Shown here: one piece after another, positions 15,218 through 26,772 of the stretch
How positions within the stretch are numbered: position 1 is the first letter of the stretch
How the letters are laid out: each line of letters begins with the position of its first letter
DNA from: Adiantum capillus-veneris
Taxonomy: Eukaryota > Streptophyta > Polypodiopsida > Polypodiales > Pteridaceae
Assembly: GCA_014529385.2 (NCBI GenBank)
Contig: CM043958.1
Coordinates: 120,229,518-120,293,517 of the forward strand
Direction of reading: 5' to 3'
DNA: 64,000 bases
Position numbers and translations under genes: made by a program
Notes under the pieces: generated by a model
Told to the model about the DNA's origin: nothing
Databases searched by the model: none
Seen by the model: the letters and a program-made list of their open reading frames with translations, nothing else

Positions 15218-16260
15218 AAAAACATCCCTACACTCCCTTAACGTTCGAATGAGAATCTCTTCCTCTTCTTGCAAGATCCATGGCTATGTATGTGGGCCTT
15301 GACTCTTCTCCAAGCTCTACAAGGTCAAATTGTTTGGCATTCTTTGGTCCCTCATAGGATTCCCCTGGTTCTTTTGGTGTCGTAATGGTTGCTCCACCAC
15401 AATTCGCCGATCTTGCAAAGTGTACTTTTTGTAATGAGACAAAAAACTGATCATTCGTGGTTTATCGCCTTCTAATTCCATCTCTGTGGTCTAAACTTCT
15501 TTCTAGGTCCGTTTTAGCTCCTTATATTTTGACTTATGTTCAGTTCTCATCATTGGAGGTTCTTCTCCTGTAGTTCAATTAGTCTTATCCGATCTTTGTT
15601 TCATTTGGTTTGTTGATGTGAGTTTTTCATATCAGGATACCGCCCCGTTATCTTGTCTTTGATGCAGTCCGTTGCATCCACTTTCATCAAGGATGGAGTT
15701 TTGGTTTCCATTGCGGGTTTTAATGTTTTTCTTTTTGTGTTGTTTTCCTATTTTCTTTGATATCTTTGTTGGCATCTTTGATGCTGATTTGAAAATTCAA
15801 AAAACTTTTCTTCTCCTCCCTTGAGAGATGTTTTGCTCTCTTGTGTTCTTTTTTTGAGTTAGATCCCTCCGTTGTGAGTGTTTCTTCTTCCAACTCATTT
15901 GCAGCGTCATAATAGTGATTAGTGAAAACATGTTGCTCCTTGAGCATTTCAATAAATACCATCAAAATTGTGGATCCTATTTCTAAGAAGCACTCTCAAT
16001 CTAATGGTATCAGTTTTTGGCCAACCTGTCCTCTGAGGTACATGGATCGCAATCCATATTCCTTCACCAAACAAGATGAAACTTCCCAATTTGCTTCTTG
16101 TAAGTTTCTTTAATCCCCTTTTGCACCAAAATTTTAAATTTTGATTAGCTTTCAAGATCTGGCCATCAAATTTCCTAGTTTTCAAAGTTATGGTCTCTCT
16201 TGCCAAAAGACGATTTCCAAATGTTTTTTAGTCTGAACTTTCAGCTCATTTTGATGGTAG
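15218..16260 (-). pseudogene. Pol fragment upstream of RT, gypsy element D
   Basis: On the minus strand, across frames, the segment ends with FDLVELGEESRPTYIAMDL and then EEEEILIRTLRECRDVF, the standard block just before a gypsy reverse transcriptase (the DVFAW position). Upstream is a charged, low-complexity linker (ELEEETLTTEGSNSKKEHKR, SLDHRDG) that also occurs in the copy at 33110-30560 (SLDNGDG). An 85-codon open piece (16206-15952) carries ARETITLKTRKFDGQ and GEGIWIAIHVPQRTGWP, not recognised. Coding stops exactly where the A1 LTR begins, so A1 interrupted or truncated D at the CRDVF codons. Multiple stops make it non-functional. Confidence 0.7.
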
Positions 16261-16592
16261 TGGTTGCTACTTACCGTACTCCTAGGTACTCAAATGAATC
16301 TATGAACAAAAACAGACAAGACAATGCAATTTGAAGATGAAACGGATAACGGAATAGTACTTTCAAAGCATCGAGAAAAATGAAAAATGAAATGCCTTTT
16401 GTATCTCAGTCATGACTTTCTTTGCCCATCAAGACTAGACCTAGCAAGTCCCTAACTTCTAGTCTCTACCAAGCACTAAACCCCGAGTCTAGCTACCTGA
16501 CTGCTAAGGTGTATACGGAATGGGTAACAAAAATCTATGGAAATGAAGGCTATGAATATGACTAGGTCACTCACAACCTAAGGATCATCTTA

Positions 16593-16609
16593 CCCGACAA
16601 CGGCACCAA
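16593..16609 (-). other. Primer-binding-site region of element D
   Basis: The minus strand reads TTGGTGCCGTTGTCGGG, close to the TTGGCGCCGTTGCCGGG sequence found next to the 5' LTR of many plant gypsy elements. It follows directly on an ...AACA LTR end. Confidence 0.6.
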
Positions 16610-17900
16610 TGTTAGCGGGTCATCGTAATCGGATGTCTACAACATAGCAGTCTCGCACTAACATAATGTCAATACTCAGGGAAACAATTCAAATGGGGCA
16701 TAGAGACTCTTTTGAGGGTGTCAACTTCAACAAGTGAACCTACGGAACTAAGCTATAATCAACACTAGCAAATCTATTACTCTCTACTGTGAAAAATTTG
16801 CCTATGTCCTATGTCATCACACCATTTTATCCACTAAACGAACTCAAAATGCAACAAAAGTTTATGAGGAGCTATAATAGGCCTAGGGGCAGTATCCTAC
16901 AAAGTCTAGCAATCATCTAGAAAGGTACCAAAATCATGATCCATCATGATCTAGGTCTTGAAAACTACAATACAACTATCCATAAAGGTCACCCTATGGT
17001 GTAGGATCACTCTCCTATGGTCAAATTGCCAAAAAACAACCATATTTGCACTCAAACTGCAAATTTAGCTGACAAAGATAGGTTGTCTCACTAACCACAA
17101 ATAAAAATTGAGAATGATTACACTTAAATGAAAGAACAAGAGACAAGGAACACAATGCACTTTTTGGAATTATATTCTGATTACCAAAAATTGAGAAAAA
17201 TGGATTACAAGGTGCTTTTGAGTTGCCGCTCTCAACCGTATGTACAGAGATCTTAAAAAAAACTTTAAATATTGTTACAATAGTGTGTTCAAACTAGAAA
17301 CTTTGAACCTTATACCTAGGCCCTCTCATTTGGACAATGGTTGGCTTACAAGGCTTTTGGGTTCAGGGCCAAAGTATTACAACTTGTAGTGTACAAAAAT
17401 ACGGCTCAACAATCATGAATTCTATTTTATACAAAGCTTTTCCAAAAGAATAATGTGATCACATCAAAATCATGGGCTTTGTGTAGTTTAGACGACTAGA
17501 AGGATGCCTATTAGGTAATTTTGCCAACAAGGATATTAAGCGATTTCCTCTCAAAAAGCTTCCTAGTTTGATTTTTTGTTCCCACATGACAGGGGGATAT
17601 TGAGCATGGGTGCTAAACTATGCAGCACATGAGGCCAATTTGTTCTAGAAAAATGGGAAATGAAGCAAGGTTTTTTCCACTATGTAAGTGATTTCTTGGA
17701 CTATAAAGATTGCAAAATATGCTCTTTTTGTGAACATATGATCTTTGGGCCATTTTTAGCAAACATAGAATGAAAATTTCCTTGAGATGCATTCTCTTCA
17801 CATTTACTCGTAGAAGGAAGCAACATTTTGATAATTTGAGGGACAAATGTGGCATTGCACTAAAAAAAATGCACTTTTAGAACAAAGTTGTAGCATCCCA
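16610..17900 (-). mobile_element. 5' LTR of element D
   Basis: The 3' end (minus ...GCTAACA at 16610) is set by the primer-binding site. The 5' start (minus TGGGATGCTACAAC at 17900) is my best guess from the TG rule and the change of sequence there. There is no second LTR to compare, so the outer boundary is uncertain. No coding frame of note lies inside. Confidence 0.45.
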
Positions 17901-17987
17901 CTTGGAAAATCTTTGGTTGATGTGTATGTAGCAATAGTATGTGGTTGAGGCCAATGTTGAGTGCTACTTGGCTCCAACTAGACAAAC

Positions 17988-18290
17988 ACACACATGCGGT
18001 ATGTACCATCTTTCTTTTGCGCTAAAAGGACTAGAGAACAAAAGGGAGAGGAGCTAGGCCTCACCGTCCCTTTGTCTACCAATTCTTGTACTTGCCTCAT
18101 GATCTCCTCTTGTTGAGGTTGAAAAACTCAATAAGGAGGCTTGTTAGACGGTGAGCTTCCTAGTAGGAGCTCAATTCGATGGTCATCATCCCCTCATTTT
18201 GGAAGTAATTACCATAGGGATATCATCGATAAACACATCTTGGAATCCTTTTAGAAAAATAAACAAGTCAAACTCTTTTTAAATCCTACC
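17988..18290 (-). pseudogene. Start of reverse transcriptase, chromovirus copy B1
   Basis: The minus strand aligns with 10450-10715 of copy A1: a degraded FQDVFIDDIP block, then IELLLGSSPSNKPPY, QPQQEEIMRQVQELVDKGTVRP and [10 protein letters not shown]. The match ends at 17988, within the CGCATGTGTG position, so the rest of pol is missing. Stops interrupt it. This shows that the A and B copies belong to one family, since B supplies the gag and protease that A1 lacks. Confidence 0.78.
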
Positions 18291-18394
18291 ATTTACATTT
18301 GATGAAACATTAGGATCTTTTAGGGACTCTTTGACAAAATCATGTAAGTAGAAACTGAGCTTTTCATTGATTAATCAAAATCAGGAGGATTTAC

Positions 18395-18765
18395 AAGTCG
18401 TATCATACAACCAGACTCACTAGCATCTATATATATGCTCTTTTCCCTATAGGTGAAGTAGATCCTCCTTTTAGGGAACTTCATGTTGGCATCCATGTGG
18501 TTGAACCATGGTGCCCCTAGGATAGCATCCTCATGTTGGAGAGAAGAGATGAAAAAGTCTTCTTTGTCGACGTAGATTTAGACATGAAGCCTAAACTTCC
18601 CAATCAAGGGAGTAATAGAGGCTTGATGTCCCTTGAAAACTGTATCGCTTATAGTTTCTCCCATCTCAAAAGCTTGAATGCCCAACTTGGTGGCCAACTC
18701 TATTGATATGAAATTGTGAGTAGAGCCAGGGTCAAACAAGATGATGGCATCTTGCTCCCATACCT
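18395..18765 (-). pseudogene. Retropepsin-like protease region, copy B1
   Basis: The minus-strand frame reads DAIILFDPGSTHNFIS, then ATKLGIQAFEMG, and later EDAILGAPWFNHMDANMKFP. This is the pattern of a Ty3/gypsy aspartic protease, with the catalytic D-[ST]-G position (here DPGS) and the C-terminal LG-x-x-W block. A stop precedes it by about 10 codons and another splits it near 18582. It lies directly downstream of the zinc knuckle, as expected for gag-pro-pol order. Confidence 0.75.
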
Positions 18766-20170
18766 TTCCCTAAGCATAGGAGCGAGGTGATCCTTTGCAA
18801 TGAGCATCCTCTTTTGGAGCTTCGATAGTGGAATCGCAGGCATTACTCTTGGGGCAAGAACGATAGCCATGTCCTTGCTGCCCACACTTAAAACATTTGT
18901 GGTCCTTACAAAAAGCTTGAAGCTCTTAAGGAGAGAGTTTATTTTTACCTTGTAAATTAAACTTCTCTTTGGACCGATTGTTGTTGTTGTTGTTGGAATT
19001 GCCTTGGGAAGAAATTTGGGCATTGGTTTTTTCCTTTACATCACTTTTGTCTTTGTTTTCCATGGGCTTGACATTCCTTCTAGCCCCTTGTTGGAAATTG
19101 ATGCGCGAAGCAACCATGGTGTGGTGGATTACTTTGGTGATAGAGCCAGGCCGTTGAGAGTTGACATACTTAGCCATCTCTTCAGGTAATCCCACACAAA
19201 ATTGCTGCTTTTTCTTGGCAATGTCTATGTTTTGAAAGATAGTAGCGTTGAGATGTAAATCCCAAAACTTGTCCATATATTTGTGGATAGACTCATGGGA
19301 GAGAAGCTTCAAACTTTGCCATTCGGTAAGCACTTTGTCCTTTGCATCTCTTGCAAGGAATTGCTTCATGATGGAAACTCGTAGAGTTTTCCATGTCTTT
19401 GGGGCTTCAACATTGCCATGAAGGATAGCCCACCATTGACGAGTGGATTTTGGAAATGCATAGCTACATGGTGTAGCTTGGAGAACTCCGTGAAGCCCTC
19501 GTCTCCAAAGGCCGCATCAAATTGCTGGATGAAGGACAATACTTTGTCGGTAGCACCAAAGGTGCCATCATAGGTGAGAAAGAGATACTCTTTCCTCCCT
19601 CTTTGAACTTCTTGAGCTTTTGGGACCTTCATCATGCAGGGTAAGATTTTGCGATGTCCTCCCCTCTTGTATTCTCTAGGAGAATAGCTGTAGCTTTTGT
19701 CGGAAGAGGGGGAAGGTGAAGAAGAAGGAGAAGAGGGTGACCTCTTTCTTACCCTTTTCTTCCTTTTTCTCCTCTCTTCCCTTTCAAAATGACAAGGACA
19801 AGGACTGTGGGTTGACCGTTTCCTTTTGGGACAAGTTGGACCGCCGTCTTCATGGAGACACATCTTCAGAGGAGCTTACGGATTTGCTTCTTTCTTGTTC
19901 TTTGAATTCCTCCTCTCTTATGGGAGAGAGTCTTATTTTGGGGGTCTCATCAAGAGGCCTCCTAAGCTCACTCTCCTCTTGGAGAGGAAGGGAAATCCCA
20001 TAAGCACGAAGTTGTTGAGTAACTTCGGCTTGCAAAGTAGGGTTGTCCATAGCTTGTTGCAACCTAGTAACAAGGTAATTAACAAACATGAGGGCATCAT
20101 CATTAGCACCTTCATGTGCAAAATCAAAGTTATCAATGTTCATTCTACTCTCTTGGTTATTATCATCCAT
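18766..20170 (-). pseudogene. Gag of chromovirus copy B1
   Basis: The start codon MDDNNQESRMNI lies downstream of the LTR and PBS. It leads into a helical N-terminal segment (FVNYLVTRLQQAM, LQAEVTQQLRAYGISLP) and an Arg/Ser-rich linker (RKRKKRVRKRSPSSPSSS). The conserved Retrotrans_gag core follows (GATDKVLSFIQQF, EWQSLKLLSHESIHKYMDKF, FCVGLPEEMAKYV) and then an intact CCHC zinc knuckle (CFKCGQQGHGYRSC) near 18890. At least three frame changes (near 19860, 19370 and 18930) split it. The gene would package element RNA into virus-like particles. The copy at 34722-36107 aligns along its length. Confidence 0.88.
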
Positions 20171-20561
20171 GCTAATTAAACTTATGTATAGATTACTGTG
20201 TGCTTCGGTACCCTCAAAAACCGGAATCACTACTCTTCTTTACCTTTGAAAATCAATTCTCAAGCAGCCACACCCGTGGCTTAGACACTATTGATTGCAA
20301 AGATTAGTGGAGAGGGTCTAACATTGCTCGATTCATTATGGTTCCTGTTGAGCTTGCTCGTAGATCAATAATGGTTAAGCCAAAGGAAAGCCCCAAGAGG
20401 GTCCATTATTAAGATTGTAGTTCCCAACGGTGTACCTTGAACTAAGTCCTTCTCAATCAAGATAATAGATTCCTGTCCCACCTACCCTATTGCAATAAAC
20501 AGGCCCAACCTTTCATGAACAACTTAACAACCTCTCTTCTTAAGCAAGAAAAGAGAAACCA

Positions 20562-20633
20562 ATAGCTCTGATACCAATGTAATGGAAAAGGCCTATGATA
20601 GCTCTGATACCAATGTAATGGAAAAGGCCTATG
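20562..20633. repeat. Perfect 36-bp tandem duplication of the LTR-PBS junction
   Basis: The 36 bases at 20562-20597 are repeated exactly at 20598-20633. Each copy contains, on the minus strand, the LTR end, TTACA, TTGGTATCAGAGC (the tRNA-Met PBS) and the first bases of the leader. Element B1 therefore has two complete PBS copies, at 20565-20576 and 20601-20612. Confidence 0.95.
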
Positions 20634-21776
20634 AACTTTGAGAATAACGGAATTAGGAGAATGAAAGAGAGCATTTTTGTGAGACTACTTTGAGAACATA
20701 GAGGGTGAACTTATTTAGTGGTAGCAACTTAAATACCTTGGCATGAACAATAGTTTTGCAACAGAGAGAATTTAGGGTACTTGACAACAGTTGAGGACCG
20801 GATTTATGTGGAGTCGATAACCCCTCCAATAGGCTTTTGTATTATAGATTCTCCCATCAAGAGAGACTTGGTACAATACAATGATGGAAAGCTTCATGCA
20901 TCACGAACATAGCATAGACTTTGTGAAAAAGCATTAACCATCCACGGCCTCAGTCCCAAGGCCATAAACACCTTCAAAGGTGGAGAGAGCTAGCGAGGAA
21001 TGAGGATAGGGAAGAGAAAGAAGAAACGTTCATAGGAGAAAGAAATAGTTCCTCACTTATCATCACTCTTCTTGCTAGCATACATAATAGCATAGTAATG
21101 AAGATGAAGAAGATGGCAACCTTAATCATTGAAGCATGGCTCTTGGTTGGATTTGCATTCCATAGCTAAGAGGGTTGGAGTAGGCTCTCAACATCCCTAC
21201 TAGCTTGGAGAAGGAGATGGAGCTCTTGCCCTTTGCACTTCACACCATGAGAGAGAGAGTGTGTGTGTGTGTGTTGGGGGGGGGGGGGGGGGGGGGTGGT
21301 ATACCCCCCAAGCTAGTCCCCCTCCTTGCTATGGTCGACCCCCTCTTCTAGCACTTGATTGGACCTCCTCAAGCCTGGCCAATCACATGCTTAGTGCATA
21401 TCAAGCAACAAGGGTAGCCTTGGGACAAGTTTCCCCCTTTCCCCTTTGAGAGAGAGGACTTGATAAATGGATAAACAATTAATTAAATTAACTAAATTAT
21501 CATTGGACCCCTTGGGAGGCCAACCAATAGACTTTATGCATAGCATGAGGGCAACAAGAAGAGGAGCTTGACAAGTGTCCTAGATGCTTTCTTTGTACCA
21601 AATTTGCCTTGTGTGAGGGTGTGTGTGTTCTCTCTCTAGCTTCTTCATTGAGAGCTCACCCCCCTTGTGTAGGGATATGCATTGACTTTTGAACACCTTA
21701 CCCCCTCAAGCACCTTAGTCATGGAGCACCTTAGCACCTCAAGCAGCTTTGGTCAACAAGCACAACAAGCACCTCA
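20616..21776 (-). mobile_element. 5' LTR of chromovirus copy B1
   Basis: On the minus strand this LTR runs into the PBS and gag of B1. It aligns with B2 (33228-34317) and B3 (45218-46097), including the block for ...CCTACACCAACACTCTTGG and the GAGAGAGAGTGTGTG...G-run segment. The outer start is uncertain: similarity to B3 begins at TGAGGTGCTTG (21776), but a TG at 21802 is also possible. It contains a long G homopolymer near 21276-21296 after a (GT)n stretch. Confidence 0.72.
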
Positions 21777-23503
21777 AGTATAATAGTATGAGATGCATGT
21801 CACACTACCACTTGGAATGTAGTTTGGTTTCTAAGCTCCTTGAGTTGATCTGGTAGGTTACTTTCTCTAGACATTGCATTTTGATGTTTTGATCATTTGT
21901 GTGTTTTGTGTATATGGTAATGACATGATGTGGACATGGCATTTTGATAATCGTGTGACTAGATTATGTGATTGGGGTTTTACTATGTAGTATGATATGT
22001 CGCACTACCACTTGGAATCTAGTTTGGTTTTGTGCCTATTTGAGTTGACTATATTAGTAGGTTACTTGGACACTATGTGTGTTGTTTGGTATTCTTCAAA
22101 GTCGCATATTAACTTTGAACTAATTACAAATGGTGCATTTTTTAAAGCCACATTTTAGTCTAATAAGGGAGTGCTTAAGCTTACATTCCCTCAAGCATAG
22201 ACATGCATGCATGTCACGTTTAAATTTTTTGGTAATTGAAGGAATACACAATCCAGTGTAGATTTTTTCATGCCACAATTATAATTTAAGATATCACTAG
22301 AGTAATGCGAGCATTAAAAAGCTCAGAAATAAAGTTTCAATTGTAAAAGCTTGAAAACAAAATCTCGCAAATATAAAATCCCCTTGTTGGAAGGGCCCTC
22401 TTCCTCATTCCTTGGTCTTTTTGAGCAATGTGTTTCTTCATCAGCATCTATCGTGTGCGCGTTGAGGTCCAATAATTTAGTTTCCTCATTTGCCTCAAAT
22501 TGTGTGGCCTCTTTTATAAGTTGAATGACTGGCTACCTATTTTAGAGAAAATCATGTTTTCCTTATTGTGCTAACTAGCGTGGGCCTATGATTCCACAAG
22601 CTAGACCATACACAACATGTGTCAAAAAGTAGCGACTGTGCACGCCATATATGCCAGGACCAAGAACAAACATTGAAACCAATGCCTGCTTCTCTAGCAG
22701 CATGACCTTGTCCGTGTTTCATTTAATAATTACGCCTTTATCTTGAGAGTGTCTTCAATTTCAAAATAGGAGCTTTTGCCTTGTCCTTGGAGAAGTTGGA
22801 ATGAAATCAAAGGGAATTTGGAGCGCTTAAATTTCCCAAGTACTATCCAAGGGAGGAATTCTTTCCCAAATCTCCCTTGCCTCATCCACAAATATGGAGG
22901 TATGAACTCATCATCATAGACCACAAGCTATGACAAATAAATCCGAGTGTTGGTACATACACATGAAACTCTTTATCTATGAAACACACTTAAATAAAAT
23001 TATACCTTTGGATTTTTATCTTCTCGGCTAATGCAACGTTCCATAAGTTGTGTGTGCTCTCGATTGTAGGGGATGACGATGGTGCAAACATCATTGATGG
23101 AGTAGTTCTCCCCATCCTTGTGATTCCAATCCTTTCCTATATTGCCTTGAACTTTGATTCCAATGGGAGTGTCGCGGCACATGCAAACTTAAATTTTAAT
23201 GTTTGTTGCTCGTATGTCTAATGAAATTTTGTAAGGAAATGTCTTGCAAAACCCCCGACTCTTGCAATGAGAAGCTAGGGTTAAATATTGCCTTCATTTA
23301 CTACTCTCATTTCTCAAGCCTATTTTGGTAGAGAAAGTGGAAGAGCTTGTCCTTAGGTGCCTCCTTCAAGCAAGGTAGCTCCTCCTTTATCTCGGTCTAG
23401 AAGGGATCCATTTGTGGAAGGAGGCAAAAAAGTTTTCAATGGCTAGGGCGAGACTAAGAAGGCTTTGACTATGTACAAGTAGTACAAGGAGGGAAAAGAA
23501 GAA

Positions 23504-23538
<35 letters not shown>

Positions 23539-24099
23539 AAGTCCATGATGTCATTTCAATCACCCTAATGATTGCAATAATACGGGTGCATTGAAAATGG
23601 CACACAACCAAAGGCAATCTTAACCACACAATGACACATATCAAGGTTGGGTGAGTATCGTGGTTATATAAATCACCTTGAATGCACAATCCTAGACTCT
23701 CCCACATCAACACATTGCGGGTATAGAGGACAAGAAGAGCGGCAAAGCAAAGCTCTCTCAGAAGATGCTGGCGGACATGGAGGAGGTAGAGAAAACATTG
23801 ACTGAAGCAAAAGCAATGCAAAAGGAACTGAAAAATAAAAACAAAGCAAACAAGTAGGGGAAGGCTTTGACAGGAAGCAGTTCAAACAAGAAACCATCGA
23901 CAATAAAGGAAGAGGGAGAATAGTAGGAAGAGATAAACAAGATAGTGTATAGGTCACTCTTGGGCTTGTCTACTAACGAAGGATTTATTGCAAATCTTTC
24001 TTTGAAATTACGTAATTGTCATACTATCTTGTTCCTTTACTTGTGCCTCTATGTTTTATTTTTTGATGCTTGGTAATAATGCCAAACTTAGTGTCAATG
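21777..24099. other. No gene recognised; direct repeats and (AT)n
   Basis: A block of about 95 bases (CACTACCACTTGGAAT through GTAGGTTACTT) occurs at about 21785-21875 and again, diverged, at 21987-22080. A perfect (AT)n lies at 23509-23536. Minus-strand frames at 22924-22733 and 23182-23003 could be two pieces of one decayed minus-strand gene, but I recognise neither. Confidence 0.4.
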
Positions 24100-24299
24100 A
24101 GTGTCATGACACAACACAAGGAGGAGGTCTGCATTCCATGACCACTCACTACCTTGCGTTGTGGTGTGACAACTATTTTTGTGACACTACGAGTATTCAC
24201 ATGAGCTCTTCGCTTATATGTGTCTTGCCAAAATGCAATAATATGATGTGCTTGTGAGAGAGGTAAATTTTGCATTATAACACAAATAGTGCATGGAGC

Positions 24300-24800
24300 T
24301 ACTATTCGCCCCTCCATATCGCATTGTGGTGCGACACTTTATTAGTGTTTTGCAATAAAGTGTTATACCACAAGGCAATATGGAGTGATGTCCATCATTG
24401 TCACCCTTCATATCGTGTCACTCCACAACACGATATGGAGGGATGTCCATTGTTGTCACCCTCAATATGCATTGTGGTACAACAAAGTGTCACACAACAA
24501 CACGATATGAAGGGACGTCCATCGTAGTCAGCCCCCAAATTGTGTTGTGGCATGACACTTTATTGGTGTCACTCCACAATGCGATATCAAAATCTGTACT
24601 TCGTAGTCACGCCCCATGTTGCATTGTGGTGTGATACTTTATTAATGTCATGCCACAACGTGGTACAGAGGGACGTCCATCATTGTCACCTCCCATACCG
24701 TATTATGGCACAACATTTTATTAATATCATGCCACCAAGTGATATGGGGGGCAGTCCATCATAGTGACACCCCATATCGCACTATGGTGCGACATATACT
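24300..24800. repeat. Tandem array of about 78-bp hairpin-forming units
   Basis: Units beginning CCATATCGCATTGTGG-like start near 24313, 24407, 24461, 24534, 24612, 24691 and 24770, with the last four spaced 78-79 bases apart. Each full unit is an inverted repeat: a left arm such as CCATATCGCATTGTGG and a right arm such as CCACAACGCGATATGG around an ACTTTATT/AATAAAGT core. Units are joined by a conserved GGACGTCCATCATTGTCA-type linker. Weaker pieces extend back to about 24110 and forward to about 24950. Confidence 0.88.
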
Positions 24801-24906
24801 TCTACATAAGGCCAAACGTGATATCAAAAAATGTAAAGAAGCAGTCACATCTAGACAAAGGTAAATGTCACAACACAATGCGAGATGGTGGGTGTGCTTT
24901 GTGAAG

Positions 24907-24928
24907 CCCCCCCCCCCCCCCCCCCCCC
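24907..24928. repeat. Poly-C homopolymer
   Basis: A run of about 22 C lies within the edge of the hairpin array, just before another CCATATCGTGTTG half-unit. On the minus strand it is a G-run. Confidence 0.9.
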
Positions 24929-24950
24929 ATATCGTGTTGCTCCACAACAA

Positions 24951-25950
24951 ACACATAATACCTCTCCCCACCAACGCCTCTGTGCACGACCTTGCCATGT
25001 GTTGCTCATGCTGTGATGCACACTTCCCAATGACAAGCAATTAATTGCGGGCGTTGCTCTTACAAAAATCGCACAACTAGTAATGATGATGATGCCTACC
25101 CCAAATATATAACATTCCTATTTTTGGTAGATCCCATTGTTGTTTGACCTCTCTCCTCACCTCTAGGAGCCAACATACCTAATTCTACTACTTGATTGAT
25201 CAATCTTCTCCTTTTCTTGTAACCTTTTTGCACAAAATTGTGGTTTTCATGGCTCCCACAAAGCAGAGAATTAGGAAAGTTTACTTGGAAGCCGGTCAAC
25301 CATCAGCTCCACATATAGCAGGGAATTTTTTTTCCAATGTATTGGTAACAATGCAGAGTCGAAGGTACGAGCAGAATTGAAGCAAACTACTTGAGCTTCA
25401 AAAGCTGCAAAGGCACATATCTCCAGCTATCCCTAAGCTACCTTTCCATCGAGTTGTGCGCGAGATGTGTGAGAGAGAAAACCTTGATTTTCAGTAGTCC
25501 AAAAGCACGATGGGTTGCCTTCACCGAATCCAAGGTTTTCATATTCACATAATCACGGTTTTTTTTTTGTGACCATAGTCTTAATTAACAAAATTCTCAA
25601 TTCACAACTCTTCACATTCACAAAAAATGAAAATGTGACATGAAGGGAACATAGTATGTCGATTGGATTTGCTCGCCGGTATAGCACCCTAGCCTGCCAG
25701 GCCCCACTACCATAAGTGCATAGTCCATTGGGGACACAACCCGACGGGCCCTCATGGCACTATATAAGAGGGCCATCGGGGCCCCCACTATCTTCCCAAT
25801 TTCCAAGCTTCCCATCCTTGAGAACTTCCAAGCTGTCCTAAGCTCTGCTAAGCTTTCCCAAGCCTGATAAAAATCAATGGCATAATCCTTCGCTTAATTT
25901 CATGTGTTTTCTTGTGCAAAAGATTGCTTTAAAGTGTGTTGATCTAGCCT
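24951..25950. other. No gene seen
   Basis: There is no motif or long frame that I can assign. A short T/A-rich stretch lies near 25560, and imperfect copies of a TCCCAAGCT-type motif occur near 25797-25860. Confidence 0.4.
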
Positions 25951-26319
25951 TTCACATAGGCATCAGTTGGACCGGAAGTGTCATTGTGAAATGCTAGACT
26001 AGCAATCACAAATGAATTATAAGTAGTTAATCAATTTGTTTTTGGCATCAATTCTACTTTCAATCGTCAGTCTCATCATGCAAATTGATGAAACTACTTT
26101 GTTTTACAATGTGGGCACTATTTCTGCTTCGGCATGGATTCTATTTTGGACTGAAAGTGTCGTTGTTGAAGATGATTGGCTATGTTTGACTTATGGGTAG
26201 TTCTATTAGTCTTGTCATCAACATCAATTCTATTATTGGACTGGCAATGCCATCGTACAATCTAATAGGCTACTTTCTATGTCTTGTGTGATCTATGTAT
26301 ATGTGCTTTTAGATCAGTT

Positions 26320-26665
26320 TGGTGTTGCCTTCAATATCAACTCTACTATTGGGTTGGAGTTGTCATTAGTTTCATTGAATAATGCCCTTCTTTTTAGGCT
26401 AGGTCAGTGTTGTTTTTGGTATCAGCTTTACTACTGGGTTGGAGTTGTTGTTAGTCTCATTGAATGATGCCCTATTTTTTAGGCTAGTTTAGTGTTGCTA
26501 TCGACATCAACTCTCCTATTGGCATGGAGTTGTCATTAATCCCATTGAATGATGCCCTTCTTTTTAGGCTAGTTCAGTGTTACTCTTGGCATCAGTTCTA
26601 CTATTGGGTTGGAGTTATCTCTAGTCCCATTGAATGATGTCCTACTCTTTAAGTTAGTTTGATGC
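26320..26665. repeat. 85-bp tandem repeat, about four units
   Basis: Units anchored on CTATTGGGTTGGAGTTGT recur near 26346, 26431, 26516 and 26601, a period of 85 bases. Each includes ATTGAATGATGCCCT and TTTTTAGGCTAGTTCAGTGT. More diverged units (TTCTATTATTGGACTGG) extend upstream to about 25960. Confidence 0.85.
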
Positions 26666-26772
26666 TTGCAATATTTGTTGTTAGTTTCATTGAATGAAAT
26701 TCATATCTATTTATCAAATTTCAAGTTAACTTGTCTTTAAAAATCACAAAACATGTATTTATTGTAGCATAG

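Noticed and set aside
24300-24800. CRISPR-like regular array
   Set aside because: The repeats are contiguous with conserved linkers and no unique spacers, and the context is a plant genome; it is a tandem satellite of hairpins.
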